A model generated the notes under the pieces. It saw only the letters and a list, made by a program, of their open reading frames with translations. It had not been told where the DNA came from and made no database searches. Position numbers and translations under genes: made by a program. Positions 10,201-17,859 of a DNA stretch of 64,000 nt are shown piece by piece. The DNA is from JBNKEI01 sp050288705 (GTDB taxonomy: Bacteria > Myxococcota > Myxococcia > Myxococcales > UBA5297), in the NCBI GenBank assembly GCA_050288705.1, contig JBNKEI010000033.1:27343-91342 (forward strand). Reading direction: 5' to 3'. Numbering within the stretch: the first letter of the stretch is position 1; each line of letters begins with the position of its first letter.

Positions 10201-11478
10201 ACGACCAACCTTAGAGAGATCATACCTCTCAGGATCAAAAAAAAGCTTCATGAAAAGACTGGTCGCAGTCTCTACCGTGGGCGGCTCCCCCGGTCGAAGA
10301 CGCCGATAAATCTCCATGATAGCTTCATCAGTCGAGGCAATCTTATCCAATAAGAGCGTATCTCGTAGAAAGGGACCAACATTTAGCCCGTCAATAAAAA
10401 GGACTTTGAATTCCTTAACACCCCTCTGATGTATCTCTTCGAGCTTCTCTTCAGTAATTTCTTCGTTGCACTCAACAAGAATCTCTCCGGTCGACTCATC
10501 AACCATGTCGTGAGCGCAAACCTTAGTAAGAAGCTCCTCCTTATCCAGGGGCAAAGTTCTAATCTTAGCGGCTTCTAGCTTCTTAATAGCCCCTCTCGTG
10601 AATTTCCGATTCTTTTTAACTATGACTTCGTTGGTTTTCGGGTTCCTAATATCACGAGTTGCTCGCTGCCCAGGCAAAAGATCGATCTCTACCGACTTTT
10701 CGAAATTGTCCTTACCAAGAATGTATACGGTTTCCGTCGCATAGTAATAATTCAGAATCTCTTCAGTGCTCCCCCTAAAATCAAGAGGACTTCTTTTGCT
10801 AGTGTCGGGCACGCCACCCAGAGCACGAATCAGTACTGTTGCCGGCAGTTTGCGACGCCGATCAATCCGCACGTACAATATGTCTTTATGATCAAATTCG
10901 AAATCTATCCACGACCCTCGATAGGGAATAATGCGCGCATTATACAAAAGTTTGCCGGAAGAGTGACTCTTGCCGCGATCGTTATCAAAAAACGCTCCCG
11001 GACTTCGGTGAAGCTGACTTACCACCACCCGTTCCGTCCCATTGATGATGAAAGTCCCATTCTCGGTCATCAGTGGGATTTCGCCGAAATAGACCTCTTG
11101 TTCCTTTACGTCACGAATTGATTGCGCACCCGTTTCCTCGTCTTTATCCCAAACAACTAGACGAACCACCACCTTAATTGGCGCAGAATAAGTCATGCCG
11201 CGCTGATGGCACTCGTCCACGTCGTACTTTGGTTTTTCTAAGTGATAGCTAACGAATTCGAGCGAACTCGTTTCGTTAAAATCCTTAATTGGAAAAACGT
11301 CGCGAAACACACCCTGCAGGCCGGTATCTTCACGTTTCTCCGGAGGCACATTGGATTGCAAAAACTCGTCGAACGATCGCTTTTGAATATCGATAAGATT
11401 AGGAATATCGATGACTTTGGGGATCTTCGAGAAGCTTTTGCGAATTCGGAAGTTATTTTGGATCGTACGCGTAGCCAT
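7264..11478 (-). CDS. rpoB: DNA-directed RNA polymerase beta subunit
   Basis: Core polymerase subunit that forms much of the active-site cleft and the rifampicin pocket. The rifampicin region reads [20 protein letters not shown] followed by [10 protein letters not shown], with the Asp, His and Ser of the main resistance positions intact, so the sequence predicts rifampicin sensitivity. The C-terminal [14 protein letters not shown] segment that contacts beta' is present. The frame opens at 11499, but the ATG at 11478 has GGGAG five bases upstream and gives the family-like [16 protein letters not shown] start, so it is preferred (about 1404 residues). Fourth cistron of the rplJ-rplL-rpoB-rpoC unit. 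Confidence 0.97.
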   Translation of the reverse strand: [1404 protein letters not shown]

Positions 11479-11610
11479 CCAATCTCCCATCAAGCCCAAA
11501 ACAAATGTTGGGCCTCAGTTTGTTCCCGTCGCTGCTCTCTCGATGTTCAGGGACATAAGAAAGCCGGAGACAGGCATCGCCTGCCCCGACCTTCTTTTAG
11601 GAACTCCTAA

Positions 11611-11985
11611 CTACTTGATCTCTACTGTGGCTCCAGCAGCAGCAATCTGCGCTTTCACCTTTTCTGCCTCTTCCTTACTTACTCCCTCTTTAAGTGGTTT
11701 TGGCGCACTCTCCACTAGATCCTTTGCCTCTTTTAGGCCCAGACCAGTAATTGCACGCACTTCTTTAATAACATTAATCTTATTGGCACCAGCAGAAACC
11801 AATACCACTGTAAATTCAGTTTGCTCTTCTACCGGAGCAGCCTGCGCACCACCAGCAGGCATCGCTGCAACTATTGGAGCAGCAGCAGAGACACCCCATT
11901 TTTCTTCCAGAATTTTAACCAGCTCTGCCGCTTCCATAATGGTCAAACTGGAGAGACTTTCGCAAATTGCATTCAAATCTGCCAT
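11611..11985 (-). CDS. rplL: 50S ribosomal protein L7/L12
   Basis: Stalk protein that recruits translational GTPases; present as dimers bound to L10. The 124-residue product has the N-terminal dimerisation domain, an Ala/Pro-rich hinge (residues about 38-55) and the C-terminal domain with LVSAGANKINVIKEVRAITG and GLKEAKDLVESAPKPLKEGV. It lies 49 nt after rplJ and upstream of rpoB, as in most bacteria. Confidence 0.97.
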   Translation of the reverse strand: MADLNAICESLSSLTIMEAAELVKILEEKWGVSAAAPIVAAMPAGGAQAAPVEEQTEFTVVLVSAGANKINVIKEVRAITGLGLKEAKDLVESAPKPLKEGVSKEEAEKVKAQIAAAGATVEIK

Positions 11986-12034
11986 TTTTGTGCTCCTAAT
12001 AAATCATTTTTTCGACACTTGGCCGCTAAATTTA

Positions 12035-12559
12035 CTATTTTGCTTCAAACTCGCTTCTGGCTTTCAATACTCTTGCAATAGAGGTAGACGGCTGGTTAAG
12101 CACACTAGCCAGCAACTGAGCAGGTCTGTTAATCATACCCATCAGCATTGCACGCAATTCCTGCATTCCAGGCATTTTTGATAATGCCTCAACTGCCTGG
12201 GCATCAATTTTTTTTCCATCAAGAGCCGCGCCACGAACTACAATTTTTTCAGGTATCTTGGAGATAAACTCCTGCAATGCCTTTGCAGGGCTCACTGGCT
12301 CTTCAAATCCCATGACCAATGCAGTTGGACCCTCAAGGATATCCGAAATAGCCTCGGCACCGGTTCCTCGCACTGCAAGCTTCGCCAGGGTATTTTTCAC
12401 AACCTTGTACTCGACATTTTGCTCTCGCAGCTTCTTACGCAGTGCGGTTACGGTTTCTACATCAATACCTTTAGGCTCTGCGACTATCGCCACTTTTGCT
12501 CGTTTAAGCTTGTCATGAAGCTGAGCTATTGCCTGCTCCTTTTCGCTTCGCTTTTGCAC
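12035..12559 (-). CDS. rplJ: 50S ribosomal protein L10
   Basis: Base of the L7/L12 stalk and autogenous translational repressor of its own operon. The 174-residue product opens with a KxxAIAQLHDKLKRAKVAIV helix and strand typical of L10 and ends in the long helix that binds L12 dimers (RPAQLLASVLNQPSTSIARV). The only good start is a GTG at 12559 with a GGTGG-like site 8-10 bases upstream; no ATG fits the conserved N-terminus. A canonical L10 leader lies directly upstream. Confidence 0.95.
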   Translation of the reverse strand: MQKRSEKEQAIAQLHDKLKRAKVAIVAEPKGIDVETVTALRKKLREQNVEYKVVKNTLAKLAVRGTGAEAISDILEGPTALVMGFEEPVSPAKALQEFISKIPEKIVVRGAALDGKKIDAQAVEALSKMPGMQELRAMLMGMINRPAQLLASVLNQPSTSIARVLKARSEFEAK

Positions 12560-12569
12560 CAGAAATCAC

Positions 12570-12776
12570 CACCCTTCTTTTTTTACCCGCCATTGGGCTC
12601 TATTCATACCTGGCACAAGGAGCAGGAACTCAGTTAGAGTCCCCTTGCCTTCCCGTCTCGGCAGGCCTAGCTTGTTCGCCGTTTAAGCTATCCTACACCC
12701 GAACCGGGGACTAGGACGGCGCCTGCTGTCTTGAACCAGGAACTGACGAAGGAACCTAGGTCCAGCGTCAAAATCG
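12570..12776 (-). promoter_or_regulatory. L10 ribosomal-protein leader RNA
   Basis: The 5' leader of rplJ mRNA carries hallmarks of the L10 leader family: a GACAGCAGG segment (12722-12730), an internal CTTAA, and CCTGCCGAGA (12656-12665), with the first and last able to form the long paired arm and kink-turn region. In the family, excess L10-L12 complex binds here and represses translation of rplJ and rplL. A promoter ends immediately upstream and the gene starts immediately downstream. The outer limits given are approximate. Confidence 0.8.
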
Positions 12777-12783
12777 TTGGCCG

Positions 12784-12812
12784 CATATATTGCGATAAGA
12801 ATCCGATGTCAA
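12784..12812 (-). promoter_or_regulatory. Sigma-70-type promoter for rplJ-rplL-rpoB-rpoC
   Basis: TTGACA (12807-12812) and TATATG (12784-12789) are separated by exactly 17 nt on the minus strand, and begin only a few bases after the rplA stop codon. The expected start site near 12776 coincides with the beginning of the L10 leader. This separates the rplKA and rplJL-rpoBC units as in E. coli. Confidence 0.85.
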
Positions 12813-12817
12813 CATTT

Positions 12818-13567
12818 TTAGGCAGCTTTGTGCGCCACTGTTATTGCCGAGGTCTCAATTCTGACTGACGGACCCATTGTTGAGGTTATAGAAACTGCTT
12901 TCAGATAAGTCCCTTTAGCTGTCGACGGCTTCAGCTTCATCACCACATCGACAAGGGCAAGAAAATTCTCTACCAGTTTTTCAACAGGGAAGCTTGCTTT
13001 TCCCAAACGAGCGTGAACTATTCCCGCCTTTTCCGCTCTGAACTCAACTTTACCGCCTTTTAGCTCGCGAACCGCCTTAGCAACGTCCATGGTGACGGTT
13101 CCTACCTTCGGATTGGGCATTAGGCCTCGCGGTCCTAGAACCTTTCCCAGCCTCCCCACCACCCCCATCAGGTCAGGAGAAGCCACGGTAGCATCAAAAT
13201 CGAGAAAACCACCGGAGATCTTTTCTGCGAGATCCTCAGCGCCAACCAGATCGGCCCCGGCCTCCAGCGCTTCCTTTGCTCGTTCTCCCTTTGCGAAAAC
13301 AGCTACCCGCATGGATTTTCCGGTACCATGAGGCAATACTACTGCTCCTCTGACCATTTGATCTGCATGCCTAGGATCAACACCAAGATTCAGAGCCACT
13401 TCCAAGGTCTCGTCAAACATGTTGCGATTGGACTTTACTTTTCGGCCGTTGTTGATCTCTTTACGCTTTTCGCAGCTCTTTTTTACCAACTCAAATGCTT
13501 GCTCGACACTGTATTTCTTGCTGCGATCAATAAGCTCAGCGGCCGCTTGGTATGCCTTACCTGCCAT
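12818..13567 (-). CDS. rplA: 50S ribosomal protein L1, with an N-terminal-domain insertion
   Basis: Binds 23S rRNA at the L1 stalk and helps release deacylated tRNA; in the family it also represses its own operon. At 249 residues it is about 15 longer than the usual 230-235. The extra length is a basic stretch at about residues 30-50 (between FELVK and FDETLEV), where most L1 proteins have only about six residues. The remainder is ordinary: LGVDPRHADQMVRGAVVLPH, the GPRGLMPNPKVGT loop and the TMGPSVRIE C-terminus. Preceded by rplK (72 nt gap), followed by a new promoter. Confidence 0.96.
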   Translation of the reverse strand: MAGKAYQAAAELIDRSKKYSVEQAFELVKKSCEKRKEINNGRKVKSNRNMFDETLEVALNLGVDPRHADQMVRGAVVLPHGTGKSMRVAVFAKGERAKEALEAGADLVGAEDLAEKISGGFLDFDATVASPDLMGVVGRLGKVLGPRGLMPNPKVGTVTMDVAKAVRELKGGKVEFRAEKAGIVHARLGKASFPVEKLVENFLALVDVVMKLKPSTAKGTYLKAVSITSTMGPSVRIETSAITVAHKAA

Positions 13568-13639
13568 AATTATTTTTGCTCCTCAGGGTGGTATTGGCGA
13601 GCTGCTTGGCGGCTCTCCCACCGATTATCCAACAGTTCA

Positions 13640-14089
13640 TTACCCTTCGATTTCAATCCCCATTGATCGCGCTGTCCCAGAAATAGTGCGCATTGCTGCC
13701 TCTACGGAAGCGGCAGTCATATCCTGAATCTTCATCTTGGCAATCTCTTCGAGTTGCTTCGAGGTTACTTTGCCAACTTTTTCCTTACCTGGCTTATGCG
13801 AGCCCGAACCTTTCTTCTTTTCAGTATGCAGACCCGCTGCTTTTTTCAACAAAACTGCTGCCGGAGGAGTACGCAGCACGAAAGTAAACGACCGGTCAGA
13901 ATAGATTGTTATCACTACTGGAATAATGAGAGCGTCTTTGGCTTGCGCTTGAGTAGCGGCATTAAATTGCTTACAGAAATCCATTATATTCACACCATGT
14001 TGGCCCAGCGCTGGACCTACAGGAGGAGCCGGATTTGCCTTGCCTGCTGGAATTTGCAACTTAACCTGACCAGTAACCTTCTTTGCCAT
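13640..14089 (-). CDS. rplK: 50S ribosomal protein L11
   Basis: GTPase-centre protein that binds helices 43-44 of 23S rRNA and is required for the RelA response. The 149-residue product has the family N-terminus MAKKVTGQVKLQIPAGKANP, PPVGPALGQHGVNIMDFCKQ and the TPPAAVLLKKAAG segment. The frame is open upstream to 14143, but the ATG at 14089 gives the standard start and length. It follows nusG by about 105 nt. Confidence 0.97.
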   Translation of the reverse strand: MAKKVTGQVKLQIPAGKANPAPPVGPALGQHGVNIMDFCKQFNAATQAQAKDALIIPVVITIYSDRSFTFVLRTPPAAVLLKKAAGLHTEKKKGSGSHKPGKEKVGKVTSKQLEEIAKMKIQDMTAASVEAAMRTISGTARSMGIEIEG

Positions 14090-14194
14090 TGTGCTTACCG
14101 CCTTGTATTGTGGTTTTCGCGGGCGGATACTCCGCCCTCCCACTTCAATAACTGCGCCTACGCGAACGACTCACTCGCCCAAGCTGAGTGGAAT

Positions 14195-14788
14195 TTAGTT
14201 TTTTTCGACTTGCATAAAGTCAAGCTCTACCGGAGTAGCTCGTCCAAATATGGACACAAGCACCTTCAACCGACCCTTACTTGCATCGACTTCTTCAACC
14301 GACCCATTAAAGTTGGAAAACGGTCCATCGACAACCCGCACTCCATCCCCCACTTCAAACTGCACCTTGGGCTTTGGCTTAAGAGTACCTTCACTAATCT
14401 GCGTTGTCAGTCGCCGAACTTCCTCGTCGGTTATGGAAGGAATTTTTTCCGGCTCCATAGCCTGCGTTCCTCCAACGAATCCAGTGACTTTGGGCGTTGA
14501 CTTGACCAGATGCCAACTACGCTCACTCATGGTCATGCGAGCAAGTATATATCCCGGAAAAAACTTCCGCTTAGAAGTACGTTTTTCACCCTTAACCATT
14601 TCCACAACTTGTTCCATAGGAACCAGGATTTCTCCAAATAGATCCTCTAGCCCCTCCAAGCGGATACGTTCTTCTAATGACTTTTTTGCCTTGTTCTCAA
14701 ATCCGGAATAGGTGTGGACCACATACCACTTTTTTTCCATGTCTTTTTCTGTACCGCCTTTGGCATCTCTAGTTATGGACTCTGCCAT
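14195..14788 (-). CDS. nusG: Transcription termination/antitermination factor NusG
   Basis: Binds the RNA polymerase clamp to modulate elongation and links to Rho and the ribosome. The NGN domain starts at KWYVVHTYSGFENKAKKSLE and includes FFPGYILARM; the C-terminal KOW domain is GDGVRVVDGPFSNFNGSVEE followed by a hydrophobic beta-barrel. Several in-frame starts exist (14830, 14809, 14788, 14740). The ATG at 14788 has AGGA six bases upstream and is preferred; it gives a short extra N-terminal tail of about 16 residues before the conserved MEKKWYVV, where many homologues begin. Confidence 0.95.
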   Translation of the reverse strand: MAESITRDAKGGTEKDMEKKWYVVHTYSGFENKAKKSLEERIRLEGLEDLFGEILVPMEQVVEMVKGEKRTSKRKFFPGYILARMTMSERSWHLVKSTPKVTGFVGGTQAMEPEKIPSITDEEVRRLTTQISEGTLKPKPKVQFEVGDGVRVVDGPFSNFNGSVEEVDASKGRLKVLVSIFGRATPVELDFMQVEKN

Positions 14789-14839
14789 CGTATTCCTATG
14801 CCCTTCCATTTGTTGCCTACTTCCAAACAATATGGCCGT

Positions 14840-15274
14840 CTATCCCGCAATTTTGCTCAACAAGTATGGAACCCATTTCGTCATTGCTTCGAACGAAAAG
14901 GAATCGAAGGCAAAGAATATCAATGCAGAAATCAAGCTGGCGACGATAACGGCGACAGTAGATACACGTATCTCTCCAGCCGAGGGCCAAGTAACTCTCT
15001 TTAGCTCGGCCGCAATATTCATACCCCCCACCCGAATGACCGGACTGAAATAGCAGTAAACCGCCCCTCCTGCTGACAAGGCATACCCGACAAGAGCCGA
15101 AAGGGCAATGCTTTCTTCACCAAATACATAGGGGTTATTCCACCGCAATGCCCCAATAACAACCCCAATAGCTTGGTCGAGAAAATACCCAACCAGAAGC
15201 GCAAATATCAACAGAGCAACACCAAACATTCGCTTGGGCTCCATTTTTGATTCTGCGCCGGTTATCGCGTCCAT
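14840..15274 (-). CDS. secE: Preprotein translocase subunit SecE, three-helix form
   Basis: Inner-membrane subunit that clamps SecY in the protein-export channel. At 144 residues it resembles the E. coli-type protein with three membrane segments (about residues 16-38, 57-77 and 108-128) rather than the short single-helix form. The conserved cytoplasmic amphipathic region and third helix (AAELKRVTWPSAGEIRVSTV) are clear. It sits between tRNA-Trp and nusG, the standard arrangement. Confidence 0.95.
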   Translation of the reverse strand: MDAITGAESKMEPKRMFGVALLIFALLVGYFLDQAIGVVIGALRWNNPYVFGEESIALSALVGYALSAGGAVYCYFSPVIRVGGMNIAAELKRVTWPSAGEIRVSTVAVIVASLISALIFFAFDSFSFEAMTKWVPYLLSKIAG

Positions 15275-15293
15275 CTTCTACCCCTTCCTAATA

Positions 15294-15367
15294 CAGGCCA
15301 GGAGGGATTCGAACCCCCAACATGCGGTTTTGGAGACCGCCGCTCTACCAATTAGAGCTACTGGCCT
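15294..15367 (-). tRNA. tRNA-Trp (anticodon CCA)
   Basis: Cloverleaf with acceptor AGGCCAG/CTGGCCT, D arm AGCTCTAATTGGTAGAGC, anticodon loop CTCCAAA reading CCA, and T loop GGTTCGAATCC. The 3' CCA is not encoded. Located between rpmG and secE, a very common position for this tRNA. Confidence 0.96.
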
Positions 15368-15423
15368 ATTTCTTTTAGCACACTAAAACTGTCACAAACG
15401 GCCGCTCCCCGATGCTCTTACCC

Positions 15424-15576
15424 CTATTTGGTTTCTTTGTGATCAGTATGCTTACGGCACCGCTTACAATATTTGGAGAGCACCAGCTTATCAGGAGTAG
15501 TTCTCTTATTCTTGGTCGTTGAGTAGTTTCGCTCTCTACAGGCTGTACACTCAAGCGTAATAATGGTGCGATTCAT
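15424..15576 (-). CDS. rpmG: 50S ribosomal protein L33
   Basis: A 50-residue ribosomal protein of the large subunit near the E site. The product starts MNRTIITLECTACRERNYST and ends KYCKRCRKHTDHKETK. Two CxxC pairs (CTAC and CKRC) make it the zinc-binding form. It lies 31 nt after tRNA-Thr(GGT) and 56 nt before tRNA-Trp, in the tRNA-rpmG-tRNA-secE-nusG string. Its small size makes it easy to miss, but every family motif is present. Confidence 0.96.
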   Translation of the reverse strand: MNRTIITLECTACRERNYSTTKNKRTTPDKLVLSKYCKRCRKHTDHKETK

Positions 15577-15607
15577 TGCTTGACCTTTCTGATACCTTCA
15601 TTTTGAG

Positions 15608-15680
<73 letters not shown>

Positions 15681-15707
15681 ATCACTTACAGCATTGTCCT
15701 TCAAAAG

Positions 15708-15780
15708 AGCGGGAAACGGGATTCGAACCCGCGACATTCAGCTTGGAAGGCTGACGCTCTACCATCTGAGCTATTCCCGC
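15708..15780 (-). tRNA. tRNA-Gly (anticodon TCC)
   Basis: Acceptor GCGGGAA/TTCCCGC, D arm AGCTCAGATGGTAGAGC, anticodon loop CTTCCAA reading TCC, and T arm CGCGGGTTCGAATCCCG. Third tRNA of the Thr-Tyr-Gly-Thr cluster. Confidence 0.96.
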
Positions 15781-15840
15781 TTAACATACTTACTTACACT
15801 TCATTCTTCTTTGGCCGACATCTCTGACCATAAACATCCT

Positions 15841-15923
15841 TGGACGGGGAAGGGTTCGAACCTTCGTAGGCATAAGCCGGCAGATTTACAGTCTGCTCCC
15901 TTTGGCCGCTCGGGCACCCGTCC
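15841..15923 (-). tRNA. tRNA-Tyr (anticodon GTA)
   Basis: Class II tRNA with a long variable arm: acceptor GGACGGG/CCCGTCC, anticodon loop CTGTAAA reading GTA, variable stem with GGCTTATGCC, and T arm GAAGGTTCGAACCTTC. 83 nt without encoded CCA. Confidence 0.96.
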
Positions 15924-16004
15924 AGAAAACTTAGGTTACTTCTGCTCCATGCGTTTTTACACTCACTATCCTGCAAACCTCAGCAGCAAATGCAAATGCC
16001 GTTT

Positions 16005-16077
16005 AGCCGGCGGCGGGAATCGAACCCGCGACCCCCTGCTTACAAGGCAGGCGCTCTACCAGCTGAGCTACACCGAC
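16005..16077 (-). tRNA. tRNA-Thr (anticodon TGT)
   Basis: Acceptor GTCGGTG/CGCCGGC with two G-T pairs, D arm AGCTCAGCTGGTAGAGC, anticodon loop CTTGTAA reading TGT, and T arm CGCGGGTTCGATTCCCG. First tRNA of the cluster, about 35 nt downstream of a strong promoter. Confidence 0.95.
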
Positions 16078-16110
16078 CAGCTGCTTATTCGAAACAAAAA
16101 CAGGAGGCGG

Positions 16111-16139
16111 TCTATAATAAATCATCACCCTCGTGTCAA
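16111..16139 (-). promoter_or_regulatory. Sigma-70-type promoter of the tRNA-rpmG-secE-nusG string
   Basis: TTGACA (16134-16139) and TATAGA (16111-16116) with a 17-nt spacer on the minus strand. It lies in the 85-nt gap between rlmB and tRNA-Thr(TGT) and probably drives the whole tRNA-rpmG-secE-nusG-rplKA unit, since no other clear promoter was found before 12812. Confidence 0.85.
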
Positions 16140-16162
16140 GAAATATATTTCATTAGCGTTTC

Positions 16163-16936
16163 TTACTTAGGCTTAACCGACATCGATTGACGTCGCTGCC
16201 TGAAAACTTCGTACAGCAGTATCCCTCCGGAGACTGAGGCATTCAAGCTCCCAAAGGAGCCAATCATCGGAATTTTTACTCGATAGTCGCATTTTTCCAT
16301 CACGATACGTCGAATTCCTCGACTTTCACTTCCCACCACCAACGCAGTGGCTCCTCTGAAGTCAACTGCTTCTGGACAGCGATCGCCGAGAACATCGGAC
16401 GCCACCACCCACATGCCCGCTTGCTTGATTTGACCTATTGCTCGCGAAAGATTGGTCACTCTGGCAATAGGAAGATGCGCGGAAGCCCCTGCAGAGGCCT
16501 TCACAGCCGTGGCAGTAACTCCGACTGCACGGTCTTTGGGAAGTATCATTCCCTGCGCTCCCATAGCGTAAGCAGAACGTATCAATGCCCCTAAATTATG
16601 TGGGTCTTCAATGCCATCAAGAACCACCAAAAGCGTGTCGGAAGAAGAACACTGAGGCAACGATAGCAATTCCTCAAGATGCAGGTACGCGAATTCGGCA
16701 ACATGTAACACCACACCTTGATGCACTCCCCCTTGCGCCATAGCAGCAAGCCGGTCCCTAGGAATATTCTCCACAGGAATACCAAGCCGTTGTGCCTCTT
16801 GCGCGATCTTGACTATTGGACCTTTGATCGCCCCCATGGCTAGATAGACTTTTTCTACTGTTTCCGGCGCAGCTTTTAGCGCTTCTAAGGCGGGATGTAT
16901 TCCAAATATGCGCGACATCGTCGAAGAAGCTTTCAT
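16163..16936 (-). CDS. rlmB: SpoU-family 2'-O-methyltransferase, 23S rRNA Gm2251 type
   Basis: Predicted to methylate the 2'-OH of a guanosine in the 23S rRNA peptidyl-transferase centre, using S-adenosylmethionine. The 257-residue protein has an N-terminal substrate-binding domain (IFGIHPALEALKAAP) and a C-terminal SpoU trefoil-knot fold with motif 1 LDGIEDPHNLGALIRSA, motif 2 ALVVGSESRGIRR and motif 3 IPMIGSFGSLNASVSGGILL. Its ATG overlaps the stop of the RimK-like gene (ATGA), so the two are translationally coupled. RlmB and TrmH relatives share this fold; length and the N-terminal domain favour RlmB. Confidence 0.9.
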   Translation of the reverse strand: MKASSTMSRIFGIHPALEALKAAPETVEKVYLAMGAIKGPIVKIAQEAQRLGIPVENIPRDRLAAMAQGGVHQGVVLHVAEFAYLHLEELLSLPQCSSSDTLLVVLDGIEDPHNLGALIRSAYAMGAQGMILPKDRAVGVTATAVKASAGASAHLPIARVTNLSRAIGQIKQAGMWVVASDVLGDRCPEAVDFRGATALVVGSESRGIRRIVMEKCDYRVKIPMIGSFGSLNASVSGGILLYEVFRQRRQSMSVKPK

Positions 16937-17844
16937 CGTCTACGTTCTGCCCTACCAAGCTGTGCTAACTCAACCGCACGCTCTATCATTGATTTCGCAA
17001 TATCTATACCCGTCGCTGTCTCGATTTCGTTGATCCCCGGCGAGCTGTTCAAATCAAAAACTTTTGGTCCATCCGCTGAATCAAACATGTCCACTGCAGC
17101 GACCTCTAGCCCCACTAGCCTAGCTGCTCGCTCAGCCAATCCAACTAGTTCTTTGGTTTGTTTCACCGCCTCGAATTTCGCTCCCACCGCCAAAGTACGA
17201 TGTAACCTTCCAGTCCTGGGAACCCGCCGAACAATTGCTACCAACCGTCCTCCCACCACTACTGCTCTCAAATCTCGTCCTTGCACATATTTCTGAACCA
17301 GAACATTGTAGCCAAGCTTGACCAATGCTTCGAGGGTCGCCTCGGTGGACTGGATGGTTTCGCAAACCATCATTCCCGCCCGATCTCGCGCAAGAAGCAT
17401 CTTGATTAGCACTGGACACCCGCCCAATTTCTTTACCATGTCCCGAGTATTTTCTGAATGCTCTTTAGTTGTTTTGGAGCGTGTGGCCACTGCAGTCGCT
17501 GCTACTCGCACTTGGTTGGCGCATAGATATTGCAAGCATCGGACCTTGTTACGACTATGCGCAATTGCCCATGGCTCGTTCAACGATGGAATTCCCTTCC
17601 CAACCAAATGATCGAGGACTGCTAATCCGTATTCTTGTATGGATTGCCCTATGCGCGGGATACACACGTCCGTCCGAGGAAAAGCCCTTTTTCCATAAGC
17701 CAATTTGTTATGGCGTGCGTACAAGTACAGCTCGCTACGAAGCGGGTCAATCACTCGAATTCTGTGACCAGCAATTCTCGCCGCATCAATAAGACGCCGG
17801 GTTGTATAAATAGCTAGAGATCGGGATAAGACAGTAAGATGCAC
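16933..17844 (-). CDS. rimK: RimK-type ATP-grasp glutamate ligase
   Basis: ATP-grasp enzyme of the RimK family, whose best-known member adds glutamate residues to the C-terminus of ribosomal protein S6; others modify different substrates, so the acceptor here is uncertain. The 303-residue product has the RimK N-terminal region (IRVIDPLRSELYLY), the LNEPWAIAHSRNKVRCLQYL loop, and the ATP/Mg site near the C-terminus (VFDLNSSPGINEIETATGID). It overlaps rlmB by 4 nt and follows nadC by 15 nt, placing it with RNA and ribosome modification genes. Confidence 0.85.
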   Translation of the reverse strand: MHLTVLSRSLAIYTTRRLIDAARIAGHRIRVIDPLRSELYLYARHNKLAYGKRAFPRTDVCIPRIGQSIQEYGLAVLDHLVGKGIPSLNEPWAIAHSRNKVRCLQYLCANQVRVAATAVATRSKTTKEHSENTRDMVKKLGGCPVLIKMLLARDRAGMMVCETIQSTEATLEALVKLGYNVLVQKYVQGRDLRAVVVGGRLVAIVRRVPRTGRLHRTLAVGAKFEAVKQTKELVGLAERAARLVGLEVAAVDMFDSADGPKVFDLNSSPGINEIETATGIDIAKSMIERAVELAQLGRAERRR

Positions 17845-17859
17845 GCCGATTCCGCGCTC

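Noticed and set aside
11411..12181. 256-residue plus-strand frame opposite rplL
   Set aside because: Shadow of rplL and the rplJ 3' end; rplL is unmistakable on the other strand.
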